A DNA stretch of 64,000 bases, taken from Sedimenticola sp. (GTDB lineage: Bacteria; Pseudomonadota; Gammaproteobacteria; Chromatiales; Chromatiaceae). Location of the stretch: positions 1-64,000 of the forward strand of contig JALVNE010000352.1 of NCBI GenBank assembly GCA_027026755.1. Direction: 5' to 3'. Position 1 is the stretch's first letter, and every line of letters begins with the position of its first letter. Both the position numbers and the translations under genes were made by a program. The notes under the pieces were generated by a model that was not told where the DNA came from, did not search any database, and saw only the letters and a program-made list of their open reading frames with translations. Of the stretch, positions 1-7,621 are shown in pieces.

Positions 1-1507
1 GCTGACCCTTGGCGATTTCCTGCAGCTTGAGCTTTTCACCTTCACCCAGCAGCTGCAATTGCTTCTTGGTGAACTCGGCGGCGCGCTGCTTGATTTCGGC
101 TTCCACCAGCTTGGCCTGCTGGTCGGCCGTGGCCCGTTCGCGCTCCACCTTGATACGCTCGCGCTGGGCGTCCTGTTCCCGCTTGTAGGTTTCCTTGAGC
201 TGCGTGGCCAGTTGCTCCCGCAGGGTGGCCACCAGCAGTTCCGGGGGAATGGCGGGCTCGCCCATGCGCACTTCCTGGATGGTCACGCCAGCCTTCAGGC
301 CCTCGGGAATGATGACCCGTTCGACCTCGTCCACGATCTCGGCCCGTTTCTCCACGAAATCCATGACCTTGCGCCCGGGTTCGCCGCCGATGGTGCGCAG
401 AATGTCGCGTATGGCGGGGGTGATGATGTTGTCTTCCACTTGTTGCAGTCCGCCCACGGCGGCCACCACCTTGGGTGCGTTGGCGGGGCTCACGGCCACC
501 ACCACGCGCATGTCCACGGGAATCACCCAGCCTTCCACGCGCACGTTGATGGCCTTGTCTGCTGCATCGGGCGGCACGGGTACTTCGAAGGATTCCTCTG
601 TCTGCCGGATTTTGCCTTCATCGGTGACCGTCAGGTTGATGCGGCGGGCCTTGTAGCCGCCCTTGTACACCCATGTCATGAGGCGGGTGGGAATGATGGT
701 GGGGACGAAAGCCAGGCTGTTCAGGTAGTAACGCCCCGGCGGCAGGGATTCGTCCCATACGCCGATACAGCCCTTGGGCACCAGGGGCTGGGCCACCTCC
801 TTGCCGCCGGTGCCGGTGACGTCCGCCGGGTTGGGGCAGTCTTTGTCCGTGGTCTTGACGTTGCTGCGGATCACTGCCACGTGGCCGGTCTTCACGTCCA
901 GAGCCGGTCGGGGCGTGACATGGAACAAATAGGGATTGAGACGGTACTTGCCGGGCTTGAGGACGTTGTATTGAGGGCCCTTCTGGCCGCCGTGGGTGAG
1001 GAAATAGGTGGCGTCCAGCATCTTGTCTTCCTCCCCCTTGGGCCAGGGTCTGGCGAGGAAGGAGTCAGCTTCCAGAGGTGCGCCATCCTTGGTGGACAGC
1101 AGGCCATATTTGCCCTGGGGAATCTCGATCACCGGGTGGAATTCGATGTCGTTCATGATGCGGATGAACAGCTCGAAGTGAAAACCCGGGCCAAGGATGC
1201 GCGCCTGGGGGCCCTTCTGGCCGTCCAGGGCCACGATGTGGCCGTTGGGCAGATCGTTGGCCATGTAGATGCGCTCCAGGGTGGCCAGTTCATCGCCGTC
1301 CACATAGACGAAGGAGCGGGACAGGAAGCCGGTGATGCCCGCCATGATGAGCATGGCAGGAAGCACCAGGGTGAACATGGGACCCCGCCGGCGCATGAAG
1401 CCGGCATCGGCTTCTCCCAGCTCCGAGCCTTTGCCGGGCACGCGGGACAACAGCAGCATGCTGATGCCGGCGACGATGAAGATTACGGACAGAGTAAAGG
1501 TAAGCAT
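1..1507 (-). CDS. SPFH/band 7 domain membrane protein, partial
   Basis: The gene runs off the left window edge, so its C-terminus is missing; about 502 codons are visible. The ATG at 1507 follows a strong GGGAGGTGG ribosome site. The product starts with a hydrophobic segment (about residues 1-22) and a second one (about 42-60), then a long soluble region, with an SPFH-type module and an Ala/Glu/Lys/Gln-rich coiled coil towards the visible end. Proteins of this family (flotillin, stomatin, YqiK) form membrane-associated oligomers and often sit beside psp genes. It lies 58 bp downstream of pspC on the same strand, so it is probably the last gene of the psp operon and acts in membrane-stress handling. 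The role is inferred from position. Confidence 0.8.
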   Translation of the reverse strand, partial: MLTFTLSVIFIVAGISMLLLSRVPGKGSELGEADAGFMRRRGPMFTLVLPAMLIMAGITGFLSRSFVYVDGDELATLERIYMANDLPNGHIVALDGQKGPQARILGPGFHFELFIRIMNDIEFHPVIEIPQGKYGLLSTKDGAPLEADSFLARPWPKGEEDKMLDATYFLTHGGQKGPQYNVLKPGKYRLNPYLFHVTPRPALDVKTGHVAVIRSNVKTTDKDCPNPADVTGTGGKEVAQPLVPKGCIGVWDESLPPGRYYLNSLAFVPTIIPTRLMTWVYKGGYKARRINLTVTDEGKIRQTEESFEVPVPPDAADKAINVRVEGWVIPVDMRVVVAVSPANAPKVVAAVGGLQQVEDNIITPAIRDILRTIGGEPGRKVMDFVEKRAEIVDEVERVIIPEGLKAGVTIQEVRMGEPAIPPELLVATLREQLATQLKETYKREQDAQRERIKVERERATADQQAKLVEAEIKQRAAEFTKKQLQLLGEGEKLKLQEIAKGQ

Positions 1508-1565
1508 GGTTCCACCTCCCTTGGGGATATTGCTTGTTGTCGTGGTGTGGTGCCGGTTCTGGCGG

Positions 1566-1955
1566 TCAGCGTTCCAGGTTGCTGATTTCCCGGTCCAGGT
1601 CGTAACGATCGGACGTCACATAGGCTTCCAGGCGGCTGAGCTTGCGTTCCAGCTTGCGAAAACGGTAACGGGTATCGGCCAGGGTGTCCTTGGGGGACTT
1701 GCGGTACTTGCGCCAATACTGCTCTTCCGTCTTGTCATCGTACAAATCCTTTGGTTTCTTCGGCAGGAAGAAGGCGGCGGCTATGTACAGGGCTACCGTT
1801 GTTACGCTGAACAGGATGGCGGCAACGATGGTGGTGAAGCGCACCGCGTCCACGTTCCATGAGAAGTAGTCCGCCAGGCCGGCGCATACGCCGGCGATCT
1901 TGCCGTTGTCCGGATCCCGGTAAAGTCTGTCATGGCAACCGAAGTCACAGCTCAT
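1566..1955 (-). CDS. pspC: Phage shock protein C (PspC domain)
   Basis: The 129-residue protein opens with a PspC domain: RLYRDPDNGKIAGVCAGLAD, then DYFSWNVDAVR and one transmembrane helix at about residues 40-65. A charged C-terminal coiled coil ends in LEAYVTSDRYDLDREISNL. PspC is an inner-membrane partner of PspB that senses envelope stress and binds PspA, freeing PspF. The start overlaps the stop of pspB by 4 bases, so the two are probably translationally coupled. The C-terminal motif recurs in the small PspB-like protein at 2184-2414. Identification is firm; the sensing role is family knowledge. Confidence 0.93.
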   Translation of the reverse strand: MSCDFGCHDRLYRDPDNGKIAGVCAGLADYFSWNVDAVRFTTIVAAILFSVTTVALYIAAAFFLPKKPKDLYDDKTEEQYWRKYRKSPKDTLADTRYRFRKLERKLSRLEAYVTSDRYDLDREISNLER

Positions 1956-2182
1956 GATTTGTTCCTCCAGTCGGGGGCTTCCCGATCGAGTATGGTTTCC
2001 AGGGATTCCACCCGCCGTTCCAGTTTCTCCGACAGCTGCCAGAGTTCGGCCAGCGTTTCCTCGTCAGCCTTGGACAGCGCTTTGCTGGCCCGTGACTTGT
2101 ACCAGTAGTGCAGTATCAGCCACAGGGGGAGGACGACTACGGTGAAGAAAAACGCCACGATGACGGTTATGTCGTAATCCAT
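1952..2182 (-). CDS. pspB: Phage shock protein B
   Basis: This 76-residue protein has an N-terminal transmembrane helix (about residues 5-28, ending WLILHYWYKSR) and a C-terminal leucine-patterned helix with the PspB signature RVESLETILDREAPDWR. Length and layout match PspB. It works with PspC at the inner membrane to relieve PspA inhibition of PspF. It overlaps pspC by 4 bases and follows the upstream PspB-like gene after one base, so all three are one transcriptional unit. Confidence 0.92.
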   Translation of the reverse strand: MDYDITVIVAFFFTVVVLPLWLILHYWYKSRASKALSKADEETLAELWQLSEKLERRVESLETILDREAPDWRNKS

Positions 2183-2183
2183 G

Positions 2184-2414
2184 TCATTCGTCCTCGTCGA
2201 GATTGCGGAACTGGCGTTTCAGTTCATAGTTTTCGTCGGTGACGATGCGTTCCAGTATGCGGATGCGTTCTTCCATTTCGTCGATGCGGGACAGCAGGCG
2301 CTGCCGCTCCTCGCTGGATGCGTCGATGTCGCCGCGACTGTCGAGATAGTGCTTGATGACACCGCCGAGAATGGCAAGGGCGACGATGATGACGGTCATC
2401 TCGAATGGGTTCAT
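2184..2414 (-). CDS. Second PspB-like small membrane protein
   Basis: It encodes 76 residues with one N-terminal transmembrane segment (about 5-25) and an acidic coiled-coil tail, RIDEMEERIRILERIVTDEN. The size, topology and leucine register resemble PspB, but the tail ends in a VTDENYELKRQFRNL motif that is closer to the C-terminus of the PspC encoded two genes downstream. It sits between pspA and pspB with only 1 and 21 bases of spacing. It is most likely a PspB paralogue, or a small adaptor sharing the PspC coiled-coil tail. The name is inferred from position and topology rather than from a clear family match. Confidence 0.7.
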   Translation of the reverse strand: MNPFEMTVIIVALAILGGVIKHYLDSRGDIDASSEERQRLLSRIDEMEERIRILERIVTDENYELKRQFRNLDEDE

Positions 2415-2435
2415 GGGTTCTTTCCTCTGGGCGGG

Positions 2436-3104
2436 TTACTGGTGCTTTTCCGACAGGCGGGACTTCAGCTTGTTCAGCTCGTCCTCGATTATATCCTCCG
2501 CCTCCAGCTCGGCGAACTGGTCTTCCAGGCTGGGGTCGCGCCCCAGGTCGTAGGATTCCACCTTGCCTTCCATGTGCTCCATTTTCTGCTCCACGGACTC
2601 GAATCGGGCCAGGGCGTCGTCGATGCGGGAATCGTGCAGCTTCTCCCGGGTGCGTAGGCGGCCGGAAACCGTGGTGTGCTTCATCATCATGGCCTTGTGG
2701 CGCGCCTTGGCGTCGTCCAGCTTCTTCTGAAGCATGGCTGTGTCCTGGTTGAGCTGGGCCAGCTGCTCCTCCAGCAGTTCCAGTTCATGTTCCATGGCAT
2801 CCGCCGTGGTTTCCAGATTGTGTTTCTCCTTGAGGGCGGCTCGCGCTAGGTCCTCCCGGTCCTTGGACAGGGCCAGCTCGGCCTTGCGCTGCCATTCCTG
2901 GATTTCCCGCTGCATCAGGTCGATGCGGCGGCGCAGCTTTTTCTTTTCTGCAATGGTGCGGGCGGCGTCCGAGCGTACCTCTACCAAGGTGTCCTCCATT
3001 TCCTGAATGACCAGGCGGATGATCTTTTCCGGGTTCTCCGCCTTGTCCAGCATGGCGGTGATGTTGGAGTTGATGATGTCATGCAGTCTGCTGAAGATGC
3101 CCAT
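2436..3104 (-). CDS. pspA: Phage shock protein A
   Basis: The 222-residue protein is PspA/IM30: MGIFSRLHDIINSNI at the N-terminus (the amphipathic membrane-binding helix), then NPEKIIRLVIQEMEDTLVE, and a coiled coil to the end. PspA is a peripheral inner-membrane protein of the ESCRT-III superfamily. It stabilises damaged membrane and, when idle, inhibits PspF. The gene lies 27 bp after the small secreted-protein gene and before the PspB-like gene, in an operon that faces pspF. The length is typical of the family. Confidence 0.96.
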   Translation of the reverse strand: MGIFSRLHDIINSNITAMLDKAENPEKIIRLVIQEMEDTLVEVRSDAARTIAEKKKLRRRIDLMQREIQEWQRKAELALSKDREDLARAALKEKHNLETTADAMEHELELLEEQLAQLNQDTAMLQKKLDDAKARHKAMMMKHTTVSGRLRTREKLHDSRIDDALARFESVEQKMEHMEGKVESYDLGRDPSLEDQFAELEAEDIIEDELNKLKSRLSEKHQ

Positions 3105-3131
3105 TTTTTGCGTTCCTCTAGATGTGTAAGG

Positions 3132-3473
3132 TTAAGGATTCGTTGTGCCGGCTGTTCTGAAATCCCCAACTGTTATCGGTGGATTATCTGCACGGTCGGC
3201 GTGCTGCTCCATCGGTACCGTCCTCTGGGGGAATTCGGTCAGGGTGCCGGTTTCCGGAGTGAAGTTCTGTTCGGCCAGTTGCCGGGAAACCTGCCGGCTC
3301 CAGTCCATGTCGTGAACCAGACGGATGCTCATGGCTTTCAGGGCTTCCTCGCCCTGTTCGACGATCTCCTGTTGCAGGTTTTGCGGTGCTTCCCCCGCGA
3401 CAGCTGCCATGGGGGCCGCGGTTGCAATCATGCCTGCAAGGAACATGGCCTTTACTGTTCTGATGTTGTTCAT
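3132..3473 (-). CDS. Small secreted protein, first gene of the psp operon
   Basis: I do not recognise this family. The chosen ATG (3473) follows GAGAGAAG and gives 113 residues. The frame stays open further upstream, but that part only translates the hairpin repeat. Residues 1-26 form a signal peptide (MFLAGMIATAAPMAAVAG core, cleavage near AVAG/EAP). The mature part is about 87 residues, polar, without cysteines. It is the first gene behind the sigma-54-type promoter and precedes pspA, so it is probably a periplasmic component of the stress response. That function is only inferred. Confidence 0.7.
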   Translation of the reverse strand: MNNIRTVKAMFLAGMIATAAPMAAVAGEAPQNLQQEIVEQGEEALKAMSIRLVHDMDWSRQVSRQLAEQNFTPETGTLTEFPQRTVPMEQHADRADNPPITVGDFRTAGTTNP

Positions 3474-3490
3474 GTGCTTCTCTCTCATAA

Positions 3491-3640
3491 GGATCTCGTA
3501 AAAGCCCTTCCTTGGGCTTTCACGACTCGGGATCGGAAAAGTGCGATTTTCCGATTCCTCCATTTTCAATGGCTTACAGCCATCGAAAATGGCGATGCGT
3601 CCCTGCATCGCGGAGGCTGTCGCCTTTTGCGACACCCTCC
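3491..3640 (-). repeat. Multi-hairpin repeat family A, copy 1
   Basis: On the minus strand this matches the tandem units at 8151-8383. It carries the GCGATGC/GCATCGC hairpin, the CCATTTTC/GAAAATGG hairpin, the AATCGGAAAA/TTTTCCGATT-type stem and the AAAGCCC/GGGCTTT stem. An extra stem with loop CTTTT (GTCGC/GCGAC) lies at its upstream edge. It sits inside the 5' leader of the psp operon, between the sigma-54-type promoter and the first start codon, so the hairpins would be present in the mRNA. Confidence 0.85.
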
Positions 3641-3674
3641 TTGGTGAAGTATCTGTAATGCTTGTCTATGGATA

Positions 3675-3690
3675 TACAGGAAGTGTGCCA
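3675..3690 (-). promoter_or_regulatory. Sigma-54-type promoter of the psp operon
   Basis: The minus strand reads TGGCACACTTCCTGTA. This is a perfect -24 TGGCAC and a -12 element with TGT where the consensus is TGC, at the canonical spacing. From memory, the E. coli pspA promoter has the same TGT deviation. It points at the psp operon and lies about 155 bp from pspF, the sigma-54 activator on the other strand. Transcription would start near 3664, giving a leader of about 190 nt. The about 150 bp between this site and pspF would have to hold the PspF upstream sites, which I did not resolve. Confidence 0.7.
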
Positions 3691-3844
3691 ACTGGGGACA
3701 TTTTGCTGTAAGTGTTTGATATTGAATGTTATTCCTTAGTTTTTCGGGGTTTCTGGCGCATGACTGAATGGTTGTTATTAATCAATTAATGATAAAAATA
3801 GTTAAGTATTGTCTGTTATTGCTAAATTATGCTACGCTCTGATC

Positions 3845-4864
3845 ATGCCAGCCCATCAACAGCCCATCGGTCAGTCCCCCCCATTCCTGGAAACCCTGGA
3901 GCGGATATCCTCTGTGGCGCCTTTGTCCAAACCGGTGCTTATCATCGGAGAGCGGGGCACGGGCAAGGAGCTGATGGTGGAGCGCCTGCATTTTCTGTCC
4001 TCCCGCTGGGAGAACGTGCTGGTGAAGGTCAACTGCGCCGCCCTGCCGGAAACCCTGCTGGAATCCGAACTCTTTGGTTACGAGGCGGGCGCCTTCACGG
4101 GGGCGGGCAAGCGCCATGCCGGGCGTTTCGAGCGGGCGGATGGCGGCACCCTGTTCCTGGACGAGATCGCCAGCATGTCCCTGCGCCTGCAGGAAAAGCT
4201 GCTGCGGGTCATCGAGTATGGTGAGTTCGAGCGAGTGGGTGGGGATGCCACCCTGAGCGTGGACGTGCGGGTGGTGGGGGCTGCCAACGTGGATCTGCCG
4301 GCCATGGCGGCGCGGGGCGAGTTTCGCGCCGATCTGCTCGACCGCCTGAGTTTCGATGTCATCACCCTGCCGCCCCTGCGTTTCCGGGAGGAGGATATTC
4401 CCCTGCTGGCCGAGCAGTTTGCCCTGGGCATGACCCGGGAACTGGGCAGGCCGTATTTTGCCGGCTTTTCCGAAGCGGCCCTGGCCCGGATGCGGGCCTA
4501 TGAATGGCCGGGCAATGTGCGGGAGCTGAAGAACGTCGTGGAGCGGGCGGTGTACCGGGCGCCGCCGGATGAGCCCGTCATGGAACTGGAATTTGATCCC
4601 TTCGCGTCTCCCTGGAAGCCCGTGGCAGCTGCTGAAGAAAGTGAGCAGAAACCGGCAGAAACGTCAGTAGAGACTGCGGCCTTGGTGGAGGAGTTGCCGG
4701 GCGATTTCAAGGCCCATGTGGCGGCCTATGAAGAACAGCTCTTGCGCCGGGCCCTGGAAGTAAACCGCTTCAATCAGCGCCGCACAGCACAAGCCCTGGG
4801 CTTGACCTATGCGCAGCTGCGGGGATATCTGAAGAAATATGGCATTTCCGCCAAGTCCCCTTAG
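3845..4864 (+). CDS. pspF: Psp operon sigma-54 transcriptional activator PspF
   Basis: The ATG at 3845 gives 339 residues. A longer frame from a TTG at 3809 adds 12 residues that do not resemble PspF. The central AAA+ domain has Walker A GERGTGKE, the sigma-54-contacting GAFTGA loop, Walker B GGTLFLDEIA and RADLLDRL. No receiver domain precedes it, as is typical of PspF. The C-terminus has a Fis-type helix-turn-helix (RRTAQALGLTYAQLRGYLKK) after an unusually long Ala/Glu-rich linker. PspF drives sigma-54 transcription of the psp operon and is held inactive by PspA. It is divergent from that operon. Confidence 0.94.
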   Translation: MPAHQQPIGQSPPFLETLERISSVAPLSKPVLIIGERGTGKELMVERLHFLSSRWENVLVKVNCAALPETLLESELFGYEAGAFTGAGKRHAGRFERADGGTLFLDEIASMSLRLQEKLLRVIEYGEFERVGGDATLSVDVRVVGAANVDLPAMAARGEFRADLLDRLSFDVITLPPLRFREEDIPLLAEQFALGMTRELGRPYFAGFSEAALARMRAYEWPGNVRELKNVVERAVYRAPPDEPVMELEFDPFASPWKPVAAAEESEQKPAETSVETAALVEELPGDFKAHVAAYEEQLLRRALEVNRFNQRRTAQALGLTYAQLRGYLKKYGISAKSP

Positions 4865-4885
4865 ATGTGGGAATATATCTGTAGC

Positions 4886-4916
4886 TCCCTCCCGCGTGCG
4901 GGGGAGGGGGAAGGCG
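4886..4916. repeat. C/G-rich intergenic hairpin (family E)
   Basis: The sequence CTCCCTCCCGCGTGCGGGGG can fold on itself and is followed by AGGGGG. Related forms lie at 8453-8495 and 16588-16628. Such GC-rich hairpins are common between genes in proteobacteria. It lies just after pspF. Confidence 0.6.
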
Positions 4917-4926
4917 CTGAGAATGC

Positions 4927-4990
4927 AGGTCGGACTTCAGTCCGACATTTCCGGCGGTGGCATCTCTGTCGGGCTGAAGCCCGACCTACG
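4927..4990. repeat. REP-like palindromic unit (family B), full copy
   Basis: Two hairpins, GTCGGACTTCAGTCCGAC and GTCGGGCTGAAGCCCGAC, are arranged head to head and bounded by AGGTC and GACCTAC. A second full unit lies at 61088-61155 and a half unit at 57926-57943. The form resembles REP/BIME sequences mobilised by REP-associated transposases (RAYT). No RAYT gene is in the window. Confidence 0.8.
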
Positions 4991-4997
4991 GCCTGGA

Positions 4998-5115
4998 GAT
5001 GCGCCGCTCCGGCCCATGACCTCCATGGATGGAGGAAATGCTGGAACTGTCAGGAACAGTTCCAGTGCCATGGCCTCTCGCGGCATACACTCCATCCCTG
5101 GAGATAAAAAACCCC
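4998..5115. repeat. Terminator-linked repeat (family D), copy 1
   Basis: It shares GAGATGCGCCGCT, CCATGGATGG, GGCCTCTCGCGGCATAC and CCATCCCTGGAGATAAAAAA with 29350-29470, although the middle blocks are in a different order. In both places the right edge runs into the terminator of a minus-strand operon, here rpmB-rpmG. Confidence 0.75.
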
Positions 5116-5132
5116 GCTCACAGGGCGGGGTT
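5104..5132 (-). terminator. Rho-independent terminator of rpmB-rpmG
   Basis: The stem AACCCCGC/GCGGGGTT has a 7-base loop and is followed on the minus strand by TTTTTATC. It lies 28 bp after the rpmG stop. Confidence 0.9.
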
Positions 5133-5159
5133 CTTGCAGCCTGATCTCTGTAAAGAGGC

Positions 5160-5327
5160 TTACTTGATCTTGGCTTCCTTGTACATCACGTGCTTGCGCG
5201 CCTTGGGATCATATTTCTTGATCTCCATCTTGCCGGTCTGGGTGCGCTTGTTCTTGGTGGTGGTGTAGAAATGTCCGGTGCCTTCGCTGGACACCAGGCG
5301 GATTTTTTCACGAACTGCCTTTGCCAT
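5160..5327 (-). CDS. rpmG: 50S ribosomal protein L33
   Basis: The 55-residue product matches bacterial L33, with [20 protein letters not shown], the [16 protein letters not shown] core and the usual C-terminal YKEAKIK. It lacks the zinc-binding cysteines, so it is the C-minus form. The ATG at 5327 follows GGGAGAAG; the frame stays open upstream without homology. It is 11 bp behind rpmB, the usual rpmB-rpmG pair, and ends at a strong terminator. Confidence 0.97.
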   Translation of the reverse strand: MAKAVREKIRLVSSEGTGHFYTTTKNKRTQTGKMEIKKYDPKARKHVMYKEAKIK

Positions 5328-5338
5328 GATCTTCTCCC

Positions 5339-5575
5339 TTAAACCTTTTCGCCACGGGCGCGGATTTCCGCGAGAACGGCGTCTATACCCTTCTTGTCGA
5401 TGGTGCGCATGCCTGCGGCGGTGACGCGCAGGCGAACCCAGCGCTGCTCGCTCTCCACCCAGAAACGATGGTAATGGAGGTTGGGCAGGAAACGACGGCG
5501 GGTCTTCCTGTGGGAGTGGGAAACATTGTTTCCGGTAACCGGGCGCTTGCCTGTGACCTGACACACTTTGGACAT
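5339..5575 (-). CDS. rpmB: 50S ribosomal protein L28
   Basis: The 78-residue product matches L28 in length and sequence: [20 protein letters not shown], then a basic [11 protein letters not shown] stretch and the C-terminal [14 protein letters not shown]. It is the first gene of the rpmB-rpmG operon. L28 binds 23S rRNA in the large subunit. Confidence 0.97.
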   Translation of the reverse strand: MSKVCQVTGKRPVTGNNVSHSHRKTRRRFLPNLHYHRFWVESEQRWVRLRVTAAGMRTIDKKGIDAVLAEIRARGEKV

Positions 5576-5792
5576 GGTTCTAGCCTCGAATCAACTGGTT
5601 CAACATGCCCAAGAATGAACTCGGGCCGCATAAAGACGCGCATTTATACCAGAGAGGCGCTGTGATGGCAACCTTTCTTTGGGCTGCAGGGTGACCCCAG
5701 TGGGATGATTCTGAATCGAGCAGGCGCTGCGGTCCAGCCTTGTGTGGAGTATATTGAAAGTTCAGGGTCTTGTTTCGGGAGAACCGGAGAAA

Positions 5793-7592
5793 ATGTGCAT
5801 TGTTTCAAGGATGGTGGGCGGCTTGTTGTTGATTGCTGCAGTGATCGCAGGGGGCTGCAGCGACCAGGCGGAGAACAGACAGGCAACGCCAGAGGTGGCC
5901 AGGTTGCTGCGTATGGTGCCTGTGGATACGCCGTATGTGTTGGTATCGGCGCGCAAGAAAAATTTACCGCCGGTGTTGGTGGATAAGATGCTCCAGTCAC
6001 AGAATTTGAGCGCGGAACGGCGAAAACAACGCATGGACAATGCCCTTGAAAACTGGCGTGCAGCGGGGGTTCTGAATGAGGATATCGCCGAAAAACTGCA
6101 GCGTCTTTCATATGCCCTGATCGAGGAAACGGCAGGAAAATATTCGTTGGAAGGCTGGCATTCTTTGGGACTGGAACCGAACCCTCATGGCCTGTTATAT
6201 GGACTTGGTATATTTCCTGTTTTCTGGCAGGAAATTTCAGACCAGGAAAAACTGAACGCCTTTTTGGCGCGTGTCGAGACCCGCAGTGGCCTGATTGCCG
6301 AGAAACGCCAGTGGAAGAACCAGGCCTATCGTCACCTGGCGCTGGGGTCAGTTTCAGTGCTGGTGGCTCTGCGGGAAGGATATCTGGTTGTGGCGGTACT
6401 GCCTGCGGGGAAAGCAACTGACCTGCTAACCAGAGTCTTTGGCATGGAGCGGCCGCAACATTCCCTGGCGGATGGCAAGTTTGCCCAGATGGCCCGGGAG
6501 CGGGGGTTTCCCGGCTATATGGAAGGTTACTTGGATTCCCTACAGATGTTGAGGGCGGTACGCAAAGCGGAAGCGCAGGGGGAATTCCCTCAGTGGCTGC
6601 CCTCCGACTGCCAGAACCTGGCTGAAGGCATTGCCCGGAATATTCCCTTGCTGAGCTTCGGGCTGACAGGCGTCAGCGAGCAGCGCTGGCAATTCTCCAT
6701 GACGGTGGAAACTGCGGCGGAGATCACCTCCCGCTTGCAGAAAATTCCGGCTGCGGTGCCTGGGCTGGGTGAAAACAGCCAGGCAATGCTGAATATCGGT
6801 GCGGGTGCGAATATTCCACATTTGCGGGATGCTATCAACAGCAGTCTGCGCTATGTCATCAAGGCGGGAAAAACGTGCAGTCTGATAGATGAAGGATTTC
6901 TGACCGGGGTGATTCAGGTGGTGAGCATGGGCCTGAATCCCATGCTGGCAGGCATCCATGGTTTCAATATGAATCTGGATGTGCTGGAGATCGATCCTGA
7001 AACCATGAAAACCAATAAACTGGAAGGCCAGGTCCTGCTGGCAGTCATAGAACCGGGCGGCCTGCTGGGGTTTTTGTCTTCTATGGTGCCGGAACTCAAC
7101 CGGTCGCCCATCCCCTTGGATGGTACACCGGTCAGTCTGCCGTTGAGGCGCAAGCTGCCGGTATCTGCCCCGCTGTTTGTGGCGGCCAAAGGGGAAGCGC
7201 TGGTAGCAGCCATAGGGGATGAGGCCCGGGCCAAGGTAAGACAGGCCCTGGCTGCGCCGGTCAGCCATCCGTCTCCATTGTTTGCCCTGAGTTTCGATTT
7301 ACCCAGGATGCTGCCGCTCATATTGCTGTTGGAGAAACAATCCCTGCAAACCCAGGAACAGGCGCTGCAGGATCTGGAAGCGCTTGCTGCCGGGGGGGAG
7401 GCGGACGCTGAGTCCCTGCAGGACAGTATCCAGTCCTTGAAGAAGACCGTGGAACAGTTACGGCGCAATCAAGAGAATGCACAAGAGATGTTTGCCGAAA
7501 TCGTTCGGATCTATCGCAGAGGTGGAATGTGGATATATGTCACTGATCACGGTTTGGAGCTGCGTCTCATTTATGATCTGAAACAGGAGTAG
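5793..7592 (+). CDS. Large predicted lipoprotein, function unknown
   Basis: I do not recognise this family. The ATG at 5793 follows CCGGAGAA and gives 599 residues. A hydrophobic leader (GGLLLIAAVIAGGC) ends in a lipobox, with Cys at about residue 23, so the protein is probably lipid-anchored at the cell envelope. After a VDTPYVLVSAR segment come long amphipathic stretches, a possible coiled coil near residues 520-565 (Gln/Glu-rich) and a C-terminal MWIYVTDHGLELRLIYDL. The overall pattern suggests a periplasmic alpha/beta protein. It is followed after 29 bp by a co-oriented gene. Codon use looks like the neighbours. Confidence 0.8.
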   Translation: MCIVSRMVGGLLLIAAVIAGGCSDQAENRQATPEVARLLRMVPVDTPYVLVSARKKNLPPVLVDKMLQSQNLSAERRKQRMDNALENWRAAGVLNEDIAEKLQRLSYALIEETAGKYSLEGWHSLGLEPNPHGLLYGLGIFPVFWQEISDQEKLNAFLARVETRSGLIAEKRQWKNQAYRHLALGSVSVLVALREGYLVVAVLPAGKATDLLTRVFGMERPQHSLADGKFAQMARERGFPGYMEGYLDSLQMLRAVRKAEAQGEFPQWLPSDCQNLAEGIARNIPLLSFGLTGVSEQRWQFSMTVETAAEITSRLQKIPAAVPGLGENSQAMLNIGAGANIPHLRDAINSSLRYVIKAGKTCSLIDEGFLTGVIQVVSMGLNPMLAGIHGFNMNLDVLEIDPETMKTNKLEGQVLLAVIEPGGLLGFLSSMVPELNRSPIPLDGTPVSLPLRRKLPVSAPLFVAAKGEALVAAIGDEARAKVRQALAAPVSHPSPLFALSFDLPRMLPLILLLEKQSLQTQEQALQDLEALAAGGEADAESLQDSIQSLKKTVEQLRRNQENAQEMFAEIVRIYRRGGMWIYVTDHGLELRLIYDLKQE

Positions 7593-7621
7593 AATTCGGT
7601 TTGCCACGGGAGGCAAGTGGA

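Noticed and set aside
59-1585. Long plus-strand ORF of 508 codons
   Set aside because: It is antisense to the SPFH gene, which has a good ribosome site and family features; the plus reading is His/Gly-rich shadow sequence.
3694-3709. Second sigma-54-like sequence TGGGGACATTTTGCTG on the plus strand, toward pspF
   Set aside because: The distance between its GG and GC elements is one base short of the fixed spacing.
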